NCBI GenBank assembly: GCA_002348315.1
Contig: DEAW01000012.1
Span: 1-20,028, forward strand
Origin: Planctomycetaceae bacterium UBA2972
GTDB lineage: Bacteria; Planctomycetota; Planctomycetia; Pirellulales; Pirellulaceae
Direction of reading: 5' to 3'
DNA length: 20,028 bases
The translations under genes and the position numbers were made by a program. Positions within the stretch are counted from its first letter, which is position 1. Each line of letters begins with the position of its first letter. Positions 1 through 7,782 of the stretch are shown piece by piece. The notes below the pieces were generated by a model. That model did no database searches and was not told where the DNA came from. It was given only the letters and a program-made list of their open reading frames with translations.

Positions 1-36
1 GCGGCAAATCTCGCAACCACTCATCGCCCATTACTA

Positions 37-79
37 CCCTTAGTCGTTATCCTTCAAACGGTAGCTACTAAGGGTTTTT
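37..79 (+). terminator. Rho-independent terminator-like hairpin
   Basis: CCCTTAGT (37-44) pairs perfectly with ACTAAGGG (67-74). The stem extends imperfectly inward around a loop containing TTCAAA, and TTTTT (75-79) follows at once on the plus strand. It probably ends a plus-strand gene whose body lies left of the window. Confidence 0.6.
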
Positions 80-226
80 CTATCGGTAGATCAATGATTC
101 AGGTGTCTTGCCTTCGTGCTTCCTGAGATTGGGTCACTCTATCCTTGCTTTTCAACCATCACGTTACAAGAATTGTCGTACTTAGCGTGCAAAACACATG
201 GGTCTCAACCGGTGTACCTCGTTTGA

Positions 227-358
227 CTGGAGGATTTCGTAAACCTTCAGGAAGTAATGGATGATCAGATTCGCAAAAAGCTGACGGAAGCTGATGCCGA
301 TCTTGCAACTGGCCGTGTCAGTGAATGGAATTCCGATCAAATCAAGTCCATTGCTTGA
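227..358 (+). pseudogene. Possible remnant of a ParD-like antitoxin
   Basis: The frame is open from 227 to a TGA at 356-358, and contains an ATG at 257 preceded by AGGA. The peptide reads LEDFVNLQ..., then from the ATG RKKLTEADADLATGRVSEW and NSDQIKSIA. An 'LExFV..Q' start and an 'ADxxxGRVSEW' tail followed by an 'xxIK' helix are typical of the N- and C-terminal ends of ParD/CopG-type antitoxins. The central ribbon-helix-helix segment that should lie between them is missing, which suggests an internal deletion. No ParE-like toxin frame follows. Alternatively this is a 33-residue chance ORF. The resemblance is from memory of the family, not from a search. Confidence 0.3.
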
Positions 359-542
359 GAACAACTTGATTCTCAAACGGAATCTTGATGAAGAAGGTGC
401 AACTTACGCAGTCTGCTTCCGCATGGAGCGCGTTTAATCAAACCAGACGATTTGCACGTGTAGATTGAGACTGATAATGTATTCCACAGTACTTGAGCAA
501 AGTTAGTCTTAGCCAACCGTGGTTGCAGTATGATTTTTTATC

Positions 543-1652
543 CTACTTGCTTTTACCCGCTCTGAAGCGGTATCCATCCCAGACCCACTCTATCGCGTGG
601 GGCATGAATTGCGCCCTGGCGTTACGGATACCATGGCCTGAATTGCGACAGAATAAATACTGATATTCATAACCTTTGGCCTTGAGTACTTTGGCCATCT
701 GGTGATTCGCTTCCACCCAGTCATGCATACCGTCACGCATCACGTTGGGATTAAGCAAGTCATAGTCACCAACAGAAAGGAACAAGCGTATCGGCTTCCT
801 GGGACTTTCCGGAATGATGGTCTTATGAAACCCCCAGGCTCCATCCGGATATTCCGGATCAAAGGGCCAGGCCTGATTCACAAACGTGCCTGAAGTGGTA
901 AGCACTCGACGATATAGGTCTGTTCGAAACCAGGCCATGATCAGCGAGGCTGAACCGCCGGAGCTGGATCCCATCACAGCGCGGCCGTCAGGATTTCTGG
1001 TTAGCTTCACCTGATAGTTTTTCTCCACTCGTGGAAGAACCTCTGTTTCAATATATTCCGCAAACAGTCCGGACATATTATCGTACTCTCTGCCACGTTG
1101 ATGTCCCTGAGCATCGCCGCCACCGTTGGCAATCTGGATGAGGATAATTGGAGGAATCCGCTTTTGGGCAATCAGGTTATCCAGAATACGGGGCAGAGTC
1201 ATGTTAGGTTTTCCTTTGGGGCCGTCATGGCAAACCATAAAGGGCGCTCTGGTTCCCGCCTTATGCTGTGCCGGAATATAGACTGTGATCTGCCGTTTGT
1301 AGTCGATCTCATGAGTATCCACGATCAAAGTCTTTGGATTCTGCGGATCAACCGTCCCGAATACCTCTCGGGCGATCCCCGGGTTAAAGATCTTAGTTTC
1401 TTTCGAGTCGATGATGAATTGCTGAACCGTTCCCTGAGGGACATCTTCCAGCACTTTAGATTCAGGGGCCGTGACATATTCTGGGCCAATCACAAAATTG
1501 TCGTAGGCATCCAACGGTGGATTTTCACCCGTTTCCAATACGGTAAAAGGCGGAGCTCCCGGAGCATCGTATTGCCGGACAGGAGGTGCGGCCATGGAAG
1601 TTGCTGCGAACAACAGAGAAAAGATCAAAATGTTTGCCGGTAACTTCGACAT
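543..1652 (-). CDS. Secreted esterase, Fes/esterase-D-like alpha/beta hydrolase
   Basis: 369 residues from the chosen ATG at 1652. A longer frame reaches 1691, but this ATG is preceded by AAGGAG at good spacing and begins a clean signal peptide (residues 1-21, hydrophobic core then ATSMAA), so I prefer it. The body resembles the enterochelin-esterase/esterase-D branch of serine hydrolases: a beta-strand reading APFMVCHDG near 136-144, a nucleophile elbow G-S-S-S-G around Ser230 followed by GGSAS, a likely acid Asp296 or Asp298 in SVGDYDLL, and a late His340 in NSGHG. It is expected to act outside the cytoplasmic membrane on an ester, perhaps an acylated sugar or a siderophore-like compound; the substrate cannot be read from sequence. 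It stands alone on the minus strand, and the next gene rightward (2023) diverges from it. Confidence 0.85.
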   Translation of the reverse strand: MSKLPANILIFSLLFAATSMAAPPVRQYDAPGAPPFTVLETGENPPLDAYDNFVIGPEYVTAPESKVLEDVPQGTVQQFIIDSKETKIFNPGIAREVFGTVDPQNPKTLIVDTHEIDYKRQITVYIPAQHKAGTRAPFMVCHDGPKGKPNMTLPRILDNLIAQKRIPPIILIQIANGGGDAQGHQRGREYDNMSGLFAEYIETEVLPRVEKNYQVKLTRNPDGRAVMGSSSGGSASLIMAWFRTDLYRRVLTTSGTFVNQAWPFDPEYPDGAWGFHKTIIPESPRKPIRLFLSVGDYDLLNPNVMRDGMHDWVEANHQMAKVLKAKGYEYQYLFCRNSGHGIRNARAQFMPHAIEWVWDGYRFRAGKSK

Positions 1653-1657
1653 AGAAA

Positions 1658-1663
1658 CTCCTT
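1658..1663 (-). promoter_or_regulatory. Shine-Dalgarno deciding the start at 1652
   Basis: AAGGAG on the minus strand sits five bases upstream of the ATG at 1650-1652. It is one of few strong ribosome-binding sites in the window and argues against the upstream in-frame start at 1691. Confidence 0.7.
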
Positions 1664-1807
1664 GCAAGGCTAGTGAATCTGGCATCAGCACAGCTTTAAG
1701 ACTGCAATAAGGTATTAAAACGTGGGTTCGTTAAGCCTCCATTCTAACTCTCTGATCGTTTCACTGTCTAACTGCCTAAATGTTTAAACACCTAAATGCT
1801 CCAGACT

Positions 1808-1957
1808 ATGGCCGTTCGGCCGTCGCCTTTTTACTCAGAATACTTGGGGCCGCCTTCGCTGGGCGCAGTTTAGCCGCCATAGTCCGAAGGGCCCGACTTC
1901 GCCCTACGGCACAGTTCACCCGACGACCTCGTACCAAATAAACTCCTGATGTCTCGT
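1808..1957 (+). repeat. Dispersed intergenic repeat, copy A
   Basis: Much of the 370-base gap 1653-2022 is a diverged copy of a sequence found again at 3729-3892. Shared blocks in the same order are GGCCGT(T/C)CGGCC (palindromic), GCAGTTTA followed by CGCCATA(G/A)TCCGAAGG, and (A/G)ATAAACTCCTG(A/G)TGTCT. A separate short block TGTCTAACTGCCTA lies upstream at about 1765 here but downstream at about 3878 in copy B, so the modules are not in identical order. It lies directly upstream of the LEPRR-dockerin esterase and may contain its promoter, although I cannot identify clear -35/-10 boxes. I see no coding content. Confidence 0.65.
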
Positions 1958-2022
1958 GCTCTAGTTGCTTTTCCCACGGTGGCAACGAATAATTGCTTTA
2001 CGTTGACACTGCTCCTAACGTC

Positions 2023-3711
2023 ATGTCCACCAAGAATATTCAGCCTCCGGAGTCCCCAGTGCGTAAGCAAATCGGCCAGTTTTTAAGAACTCTTTTCCAT
2101 CAAAAGCAAACTCATCAGACTTCCCGCCGGAGATTACAGTTCGATTCACTTGAGCCTCGCCGAGTGTTAACCACGTTTGGGATCACTCCTCAGTATGATG
2201 TTCAGGTCACTTCGGATATCGTCTATCGGAATGATGCCAAAGTGGGACACGGAACATCAGAAGGCGTGACCAATAAAAGCCTCAAGCTAGATCTGTATAA
2301 ACCGACTGGAGAAAATCTACCTCAGCAGTTACCGGCGGCCATTTTGATCCATGGTGGTGGCTTTGTCGGCGGCGATAAAGCTCAAAGCAGCTTTGTTTCA
2401 CTGAGTAACGATTTTGCCGAACGCGGTTATGTCACCGTCTCCATCAACTATCGGTTATTTGGTGACAATGTCCCTCCGGCTAAAGACACTCCGTTTTCTG
2501 ATTTAGACGAACGATACGATACTTTTGTCGCCGGAGTGGAAGATTCATTTCATGCTATTAAATGGGTCAAAGATTCTGCCGACAGTCTGGGGATCGACCC
2601 GGAACGAATTGTCTTAGGAGGACACTCGGCCGGTGGATTTCTATCAATGGCTGCCGGTATGTTCGATACACAGGATGTCAATTTCTTCTCACATATGCAG
2701 CTCGATGTGAGTCAGCTTGGCGTAACCGCCATTCTGGATGGAGCCGGAAGTTTACAGGGTACTGAATACACTATCGACGCTGACGATCCGGCAACGTTTG
2801 TCATGCATTCTACCGATGATACCGTCGTCACGATTGATAGTGCCGAGAAGATTGTGACGGAGCTTCAGAACGATAACGTCAGTTATGAATTCCCCACAAT
2901 CACCACTGCCGGCCACGGATTAGAAGCAAAACTAAACACGGTCATCGACGGAGTCAAAGTTTCTGATCAGATGTTTGCCTTCTTTGAACGTGAGCTTGAT
3001 CTGGAAGCACTTACCGAGCCTGAATTCAACTGGCACAACGAAAACCTTCCGCAGGATGTAAACAACGACGGAGCGGTCACTCCGGTCGATGTCCTCCACA
3101 TTATCAATGAACTCAACACATCCGGGTCCTATGAACTACCCCATAGTAAACCGAACTCCAGCCCGTTCTATGATGTAAATCGTGACGGTTGGATTACACC
3201 CAGTGATGCCATTAGTGTGATCAACGCCTTGAATGCTGAATCCCATTCTGTGGAGATTGGTCTCTTTCTAACCAACAGTAATGGAGAGACGATTTCGACA
3301 GTTTCGCTGGATAAGGTCTTTTACATCAATCTGACGACCGAAGACGTCACTGCAGAGGCAGCTGGAGTTTTCGCTGCTTATGTGGACCTCTATCTACCTG
3401 CTACTCATCTGGAATTTGCCGGTAGTGCCAGTTACGTGAGTCCCTTTATTAACGGCCAGTCCGGCACTGCCAATAGTGCGGGAGAGCTTGATGAATGGGG
3501 AGCGTTTGCAGGAATCGAAAAGACCGGGGCTGGTGAAATGGTAATGTCGCGTATTCCCGTACGTGCGATTCGAACCGGCCCTGTCCTGGTACTTATGGAT
3601 TCCGCCGATGACCGTCCACTCCATGATGTGCTGCTATACGATCGGGAATCTCCCGTGGAACCGGTCGATGTGTACTATGAGTCCCTGGGATTCGAAATCC
3701 TAGCCAACTAA
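2023..3711 (+). CDS. Planctomycete surface esterase: LEPRR signal, BD-FAE-type hydrolase, dockerin, beta-sandwich
   Basis: 562 residues from the ATG at 2023; the frame can be extended to a TTG at 1993, but that adds nothing recognisable. Residues 1-52 carry basic residues and the planctomycete N-terminal motif DSLEPRRVL. Residues 60-325 form an alpha/beta hydrolase of the acetyl/feruloyl-esterase kind: oxyanion loop HGGG (110-113), nucleophile elbow GHSAG with Ser202, probable acid Asp265/266 (HSTDDT) and His298 (AGHG). Residues 343-404 hold two EF-hand-like calcium loops (DVNNDGAVTPVDVL and DVNRDGWITPSDAI), a type I dockerin. Residues 409-562 are a beta-rich module (VFAAYVDLYL..., HDVLLYDR...) that I recall following dockerins in many planctomycete surface proteins. 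It likely removes acyl groups from polysaccharide while held at the cell surface. Intergenic repeats lie on both sides of the gene. No Shine-Dalgarno is evident. Confidence 0.9.
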   Translation: MSTKNIQPPESPVRKQIGQFLRTLFHQKQTHQTSRRRLQFDSLEPRRVLTTFGITPQYDVQVTSDIVYRNDAKVGHGTSEGVTNKSLKLDLYKPTGENLPQQLPAAILIHGGGFVGGDKAQSSFVSLSNDFAERGYVTVSINYRLFGDNVPPAKDTPFSDLDERYDTFVAGVEDSFHAIKWVKDSADSLGIDPERIVLGGHSAGGFLSMAAGMFDTQDVNFFSHMQLDVSQLGVTAILDGAGSLQGTEYTIDADDPATFVMHSTDDTVVTIDSAEKIVTELQNDNVSYEFPTITTAGHGLEAKLNTVIDGVKVSDQMFAFFERELDLEALTEPEFNWHNENLPQDVNNDGAVTPVDVLHIINELNTSGSYELPHSKPNSSPFYDVNRDGWITPSDAISVINALNAESHSVEIGLFLTNSNGETISTVSLDKVFYINLTTEDVTAEAAGVFAAYVDLYLPATHLEFAGSASYVSPFINGQSGTANSAGELDEWGAFAGIEKTGAGEMVMSRIPVRAIRTGPVLVLMDSADDRPLHDVLLYDRESPVEPVDVYYESLGFEILAN

Positions 3712-3728
3712 TTGAGATTTAACACACC

Positions 3729-3892
3729 GGCTACGGCCGTCCGGCCTTCGCTGTTTTGTATCGTAGCCTTAGTCCCCCGTCGCCCTCCTTGGTCGGACGC
3801 AGTTTATACGCCATAATCCGAAGGACGACGGCGGAGCGGATAAACTCCTGGTGTCTAAAGCAGAATCCAAATCTAATTGTCTAACTGCCTAC
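3729..3892 (+). repeat. Dispersed intergenic repeat, copy B
   Basis: This is the counterpart of copy A, just downstream of the LEPRR-dockerin gene and in the same orientation. It contains GGCCGTCCGGCC, GCAGTTTATACGCCATAATC, CGAAGG, GATAAACTCCTGGTGTCT, then AAATCTAATTGTCTAACTGC. The last part is shared with copy C near 17073 in inverted orientation. The CCTTCG/CGAAGG elements and the GGCCG palindrome could fold into hairpins and might act as a terminator region. No poly-T tract of the usual length was seen. Confidence 0.65.
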
Positions 3893-3896
3893 CCGT

Positions 3897-4262
3897 CTAG
3901 CCTTCTCGCTTCTTTCCCATCCGGCCCATCTGGTTACAGTACTTAATCCAGCCCAACCAGGACGGCACAACATAAACGACAATGACCAATAGCGCAAGTG
4001 CAGGAGCAAAACTATCGGTCCATCGATACAAACTGTGCTCGGGACCCTGTTGACTGACCTAAATTGAGAGATACGAGCCAGCCAGCAGGCATAAAGGTAA
4101 GAGTAACACATTGCGAAAAAGAACACTCGGAGTCGAAGATTGCTTACATCGGGTACTCCAAAGCAAAATACATTTCAAGCGAAACCACGCGGCACCTTCC
4201 ACGTGTTGCCTGCATCGATGGCAATAGGGAGTCCAAAGTTTTGGCTGTGGCTGATCTGTCAT
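3897..4262 (-). pseudogene. Small CxxC two-helix membrane protein interrupted by in-frame TAG
   Basis: Reading from ATG 4262 gives 67 codons (MTDQPQPKLWTPYCHRCRQH..., a CxxC pair at residues 14 and 17, Cys31/Cys39, then a hydrophobic helix VLLLPLCLLAGSYL) to a TAG at 4059-4061. The very same frame then stays open for 53 more codons with obvious protein character: a hydrophobic helix FAPALALLVIVVYVVPSWLG followed by a basic tail GRMGKKREG and a TAG at 3897. A whole protein would be ~121 residues: an N-terminal zinc-ribbon-like motif plus two membrane helices. The ATG overlaps the TGA of the upstream esterase as ATGA, a classic translational-coupling arrangement. Possibilities are a recent nonsense mutation (CAG to TAG would restore Gln), a sequencing error, or a shortened one-helix product. 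Function unknown. Confidence 0.6.
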
Positions 4263-5164
4263 TTTGATGATTTCAGATTCTTTGTAAAGAACTCCAGAAA
4301 GATCTTCTTCGACTCGGGTGTGATGAATTCAGGACCACCATGTTTGGCCCCTTCGAGGGCAACAAACGTAGAGTCCACTCCGGCTTTCCTCAATGCTGCA
4401 TGTAGTTTTTCACTTTGGCTAATCGGGACTCCCGGATCCGCCGTACCGTGCATGATCAAAAATGGCGAGTCCTCTTGAGAGACATTATCCAGAGCGCTGG
4501 CGTCTTTCGCCAGCCTGGGGACATCCTTCACCGTTGCACCCAAAAGTTTCGCTCCGTTGCTATTGGCTACGTCTTGTTCAGTCCGGCCATTACCAACATT
4601 ATTTGGTGGCATCGATAAGAGTTCTGATGGCCCGAACCAGTCAGCGGTAGCCTGAACGCGACTCGAGACTTTTTCCTTTTCAGGATAAGACCGAGTACCC
4701 ACTAGTGCCGCTAAATGCGCCCCGGCTGAAGTGCCCCAGCATCCTATCCGTTTTCCACTTAATCCATATTCACTGGCATGACGACGAACCCAGCGAACGG
4801 CGGCATAGCAATCATTGATCTGATCAGGCCATTGGCCAACATCGGTAAGCCGATAACTGATACTGGCAATCGCAAAGCCATGAGGCACCATCCAGGCTCC
4901 TCGCTTACCTGATGCCTTGCTTCCGTTTTTCCAACCTCCACCATGGATAAATACAATCACTGGCACCTCCCCTTTTATCTCTGAGGGCAAGTAGAGATCC
5001 AGCTTCAACGAAATACCGTCATGTCTGGCGTATTCAATATCCTTAAGAAGTTTCACGCCGGCTGGCAGTGACGACGTTTTCTTTTTTTGTTCCTGAGCAT
5101 CTAATGTAATCTCGCCAAGCAGTAAGAAAGTTAGAGTGATTAGCCATTTTGGGAGTGTTTTCAT
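4259..5164 (-). CDS. Secreted BD-FAE-type esterase/lipase
   Basis: 301 residues with an N-terminal signal peptide (MKTLPKWLITLTFLLLGEIT, cleavage probably near LDAQ). The mature part is an alpha/beta hydrolase of the acetyl/feruloyl-esterase group common in planctomycete polysaccharide degradation: oxyanion loop HGGG at 74-77, a conserved SISYRL strand, nucleophile elbow GTSAG with Ser146, acid Asp243 in HGTADP, and His275 in GAKHGG. Length is normal for a single-domain member. It likely deacylates sugars or small esters in the periplasm; the natural substrate is unknown. GAGG lies about nine bases upstream of the ATG. Its stop overlaps the start of the broken CxxC membrane gene by four bases, so the two formed an operon. 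Compared with the esterase at 2023 it lacks the surface-attachment modules. Confidence 0.88.
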   Translation of the reverse strand: MKTLPKWLITLTFLLLGEITLDAQEQKKKTSSLPAGVKLLKDIEYARHDGISLKLDLYLPSEIKGEVPVIVFIHGGGWKNGSKASGKRGAWMVPHGFAIASISYRLTDVGQWPDQINDCYAAVRWVRRHASEYGLSGKRIGCWGTSAGAHLAALVGTRSYPEKEKVSSRVQATADWFGPSELLSMPPNNVGNGRTEQDVANSNGAKLLGATVKDVPRLAKDASALDNVSQEDSPFLIMHGTADPGVPISQSEKLHAALRKAGVDSTFVALEGAKHGGPEFITPESKKIFLEFFTKNLKSSK

Positions 5165-5311
5165 GGATGCCTCGGCTTGCTTAAGTAGGACGAGTAATTA
5201 GGCTCTGCCTTCAATTATAGGGTGCTACACTTCCTTCAGTGAAGTTGCACTTCGCAGGCGTCGGTGGAATTATCCATATCGACACTGACTTGGATTTAGT
5301 ATGTTACATCT

Positions 5312-6103
5312 ATGAACTCCAATAAACGCTCAGGCATTTTATCAATCATCGCTCTCAGCACGCTGGTTCTAGTTATTGCCGTGTCTGTCTTACGGACAAA
5401 TGCGCCCTCTGCGAAAACCATTGAGTCCGATTTTTGGCTGATTTATCATGACGACGCGGACCGAACCCAAAGAACGGAAGCTGTCCTGCGGCTAATTGAT
5501 GCCAACAACTCGGTCTGGGCTGGCGCAAACCTGTCAGGTGTGACGCTTTCCGGGAAACAGTTGAAGCTTGTGGACTTACACGACGCGGACTTAAGCGAAT
5601 CGTTATTGGTAGGCACTAATCTCAACGGTGCGACACTACGAAGCACCATCTTCGACGCTTCGGATCTTCAGGACGCTCAACTCTCGGGAGCCAACATGAA
5701 TGAAGCTTCCATGGTGCGATGTAATCTAAAAAACGCTCGTTTGGAATTAACCAGCTTCTTTCAAGCTAGTCTGGAACAGATTACAGCAACCAAAGCCGAT
5801 TTTTCGGGAGCGGATTTATCTGAGAGCCACTGTATGATGGCTGACTTTACTGACGCCGTATTAATTGATGCCAGATTCGATTATGCAAATCTTGAAGCAA
5901 CAATTTTTCAAGGTGCTGACCTCACCAATGTTAGTTTTCAGGGAGCACTGATGCTCGATACCGATTTCTCGAATTCCAACTGGTGGAGAACCGTCGGAAT
6001 GGAGCCAGCTATCTTAGAAGACTTAAAAGACCGATTCGCACCTGACGCAGACGCTCCCCAGGCACTACGAGATGATTACCAACAATGGTTATCTGAAGAG
6101 TAA
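5312..6103 (+). CDS. Membrane-anchored pentapeptide-repeat protein
   Basis: 263 residues. Residues 8-27 form a single hydrophobic helix after a short basic start, so the protein is probably anchored with its C-terminal part outside the cytoplasm. Residues 70-220 are pentapeptide repeats of the A(D/N)Lxx kind (GANLS, DADLS, GTNLN, DASDL, GANMN, KADFS, GADLS, YANLE, GADLT and so on), which would fold as a right-handed quadrilateral beta-helix. Residues 35-65 and 223-263 are non-repetitive caps; the C-terminal one is acidic. Pentapeptide repeats usually act as protein-binding or structural surfaces and no enzymatic role is implied. Its TAA is directly followed by the stop of the convergent sialidase. 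No clear Shine-Dalgarno precedes the ATG. Confidence 0.85.
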   Translation: MNSNKRSGILSIIALSTLVLVIAVSVLRTNAPSAKTIESDFWLIYHDDADRTQRTEAVLRLIDANNSVWAGANLSGVTLSGKQLKLVDLHDADLSESLLVGTNLNGATLRSTIFDASDLQDAQLSGANMNEASMVRCNLKNARLELTSFFQASLEQITATKADFSGADLSESHCMMADFTDAVLIDARFDYANLEATIFQGADLTNVSFQGALMLDTDFSNSNWWRTVGMEPAILEDLKDRFAPDADAPQALRDDYQQWLSEE

Positions 6104-7693
6104 TTAATGACCCGCCAATAGTTCCGCAATCGTGAACTTCATGAACATGATATGACAGCGGCTGCCTTCAAACACAATGCCCACATGCTGATCGTCGATC
6201 TGAACCAGACTGGGATAACCAAACCCGGTGAATTCATCGAGTAAAGTGTGATGTGATTCGGGCCAGGTCATTCCATCATCAAAACTGACTTTGATCGTAT
6301 GTTTTTCACGTCGCGTCTCTGAGTTAGGATTCGCAAAGAGCAATGCCGTTTTACGTTCACCGTTTTCCATATAGTGAATACGAATGGTACTTCCGTTACA
6401 TACCGGTTCGGTCAGTGTTTTGTGATGAGTGGGGTGCGGCGTCCAGGTCTTGCCTAAATCGGAAGTGATCATCACGCCCCGTCGCATGTGTGCCTTAGAC
6501 CGATCAGAACGCATATTGAGCATGACCGAACCATCCAGTAATTCAACCGCCTGGCATTCGCTGGAAATCGCTCCTGTCGGATTCCCCACTTTCCAACTGC
6601 GACCATGATTCCGACTGGACATTATCGTGGAAAACGACACTCCTTCTGCATTACGACCCTGCACTGGCATGACCAACGTACCATTGGATAGCGTGATTCC
6701 ATTTTGAGGTGCCGGAGCAAACAAGACCCACTCTTCCTGCTTAAGATCTCGAGTCACGTTTTTCAACTCAGACCACGTTTCACCGTGATCCTTCGAGACA
6801 GACAGCAGCATCTGAGCGGCCTTTCCAATTTCAAATCCAGCCTCGCTACCATCACCATTCCATTGGTGCTTACCAGGCTTGCCGTACATCCAGACACCCC
6901 AAACAAATATCTTGTCCGTTTTCGGATCAACAACCACACCAGGATCGCTGATACCATTTTGATCTTCTGGCAGATCTCCCCATTCGCCTCGATCCATAAT
7001 GACACGTGGCTTGGACCAGGTTTGTCCCCCATCGGTACTCTTACTCATACCTATGTCGATATCTTCCTGTAAGTCCTTCGTACGGTTGTGACGCATGTCA
7101 TAGAATGCCAGCAGCGAGCCGTCGGTTGCTCGCGTGATCGCGGGAATTCGGTACGTATGTGTACCTCCCTGTCCTTGCTGGCACAGCGCGTAACCAACAC
7201 GGATTCGTCGACTCGGCATTTTGTCTTCCGGCTTAATGTTGCCTACGGTAGTTTCTATCTGAGTACATTCAACATCGATGTGATGCAGTAAATCCGCCGT
7301 CGACTTGAGTCGGCAGGATAACCAAAACCAGTTATCCCCTTTTTTAAGAGTAATACGTCGAGAGAAAACCAGGACGTCTGCTGGGTTGTTAGCCGTTCCA
7401 ATGCTCCACTTCGTCTCCAGTTGTCCCTCCGGACCACTTACGAACAGAGTCATCGAATCGATATCGTGAATGTCATCCGTCCCTTTGAATTCAAAACGAA
7501 GCGATTTGATTTCCGTACCTTCTTCTTCGGCCGTTACTTTCAATTCGACGATGTTATTAGTCTCCCGGCCAATCAAAGCTGGATAAGCTCGCTGTAGCTG
7601 CAGTGCGTGTATCACCGGAGCGGCTGTGACGAGCTCGCCACAAAACAAAGATGACAATACGACTAGCCCGATAGAGATGGTGTTTGTGCGCAT
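6104..7693 (-). CDS. Secreted exo-alpha-sialidase (GH33-type, BNR/Asp-box)
   Basis: 529 residues from the ATG at 7693. An upstream in-frame start at 7726 exists, but this ATG begins a signal peptide (MRTNTISIGLVVLSSLFCG) and has GGA upstream. Residues 26-160 look like the beta-sandwich domain that precedes many bacterial sialidases. The catalytic propeller starts with YRIP at 181-184, whose Arg182 belongs to the substrate-binding Arg triad. Five Asp-box motifs are visible: STDGGQTW (219), SKDHGETW (300), a weaker SRNHGRSW (360), SDLGKTW (411) and SFDDGMTW (470). SSECQAVEL holds the likely Glu379, and GYPSL the likely nucleophile Tyr493. The expected reaction is release of terminal sialic acid or a related nonulosonate from glycans. 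It lies 89 bases downstream of the SDR gene on the same strand, with which it may be co-transcribed. Confidence 0.88.
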   Translation of the reverse strand: MRTNTISIGLVVLSSLFCGELVTAAPVIHALQLQRAYPALIGRETNNIVELKVTAEEEGTEIKSLRFEFKGTDDIHDIDSMTLFVSGPEGQLETKWSIGTANNPADVLVFSRRITLKKGDNWFWLSCRLKSTADLLHHIDVECTQIETTVGNIKPEDKMPSRRIRVGYALCQQGQGGTHTYRIPAITRATDGSLLAFYDMRHNRTKDLQEDIDIGMSKSTDGGQTWSKPRVIMDRGEWGDLPEDQNGISDPGVVVDPKTDKIFVWGVWMYGKPGKHQWNGDGSEAGFEIGKAAQMLLSVSKDHGETWSELKNVTRDLKQEEWVLFAPAPQNGITLSNGTLVMPVQGRNAEGVSFSTIMSSRNHGRSWKVGNPTGAISSECQAVELLDGSVMLNMRSDRSKAHMRRGVMITSDLGKTWTPHPTHHKTLTEPVCNGSTIRIHYMENGERKTALLFANPNSETRREKHTIKVSFDDGMTWPESHHTLLDEFTGFGYPSLVQIDDQHVGIVFEGSRCHIMFMKFTIAELLAGH

Positions 7694-7782
7694 AATTAAT
7701 CCATAGGTTGAAGACTCGTGACCCATATTTTAACGGAGCGTCTATGAGATTCAAACGAACAGCCTGAATTAGCAACGGTTGC

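Larger units (their letters stand above)
1..542. other. Left-edge region without an intact gene
   Basis: No convincing intact coding sequence was found here on either strand. The first ~40 bases could hold the 3' end of a plus-strand gene from outside the window, since a hairpin terminator follows at 37-79, but the reading frame cannot be settled. The rest holds a short antitoxin-like fragment (227-358) and sequence in which I see nothing further. The 64-codon minus-strand frame over 182-376 has no recognisable motif and lies over the antitoxin-like fragment, so I treat it as spurious. Confidence 0.5.

Noticed and set aside
31..80. tRNA or other structured RNA gene at the left edge
   Set aside because: The hairpin followed by T5 is fully explained as a terminator; no cloverleaf arms were found.
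1098..1643. 181-codon plus-strand ORF opposite the first esterase
   Set aside because: Antisense to a gene with signal peptide and catalytic motifs; no recognisable protein features.
1808..3892. Insertion sequence or composite transposon around the LEPRR gene
   Set aside because: The flanking repeats are diverged, carry no transposase and show no evident target duplications; described as a repeat family only.
3881..4126. 81-codon minus-strand ORF overlapping the CxxC membrane gene
   Set aside because: It is an out-of-frame shadow; the frame through 3897-4262 has the membrane helices, the CxxC motif and the coupled start.
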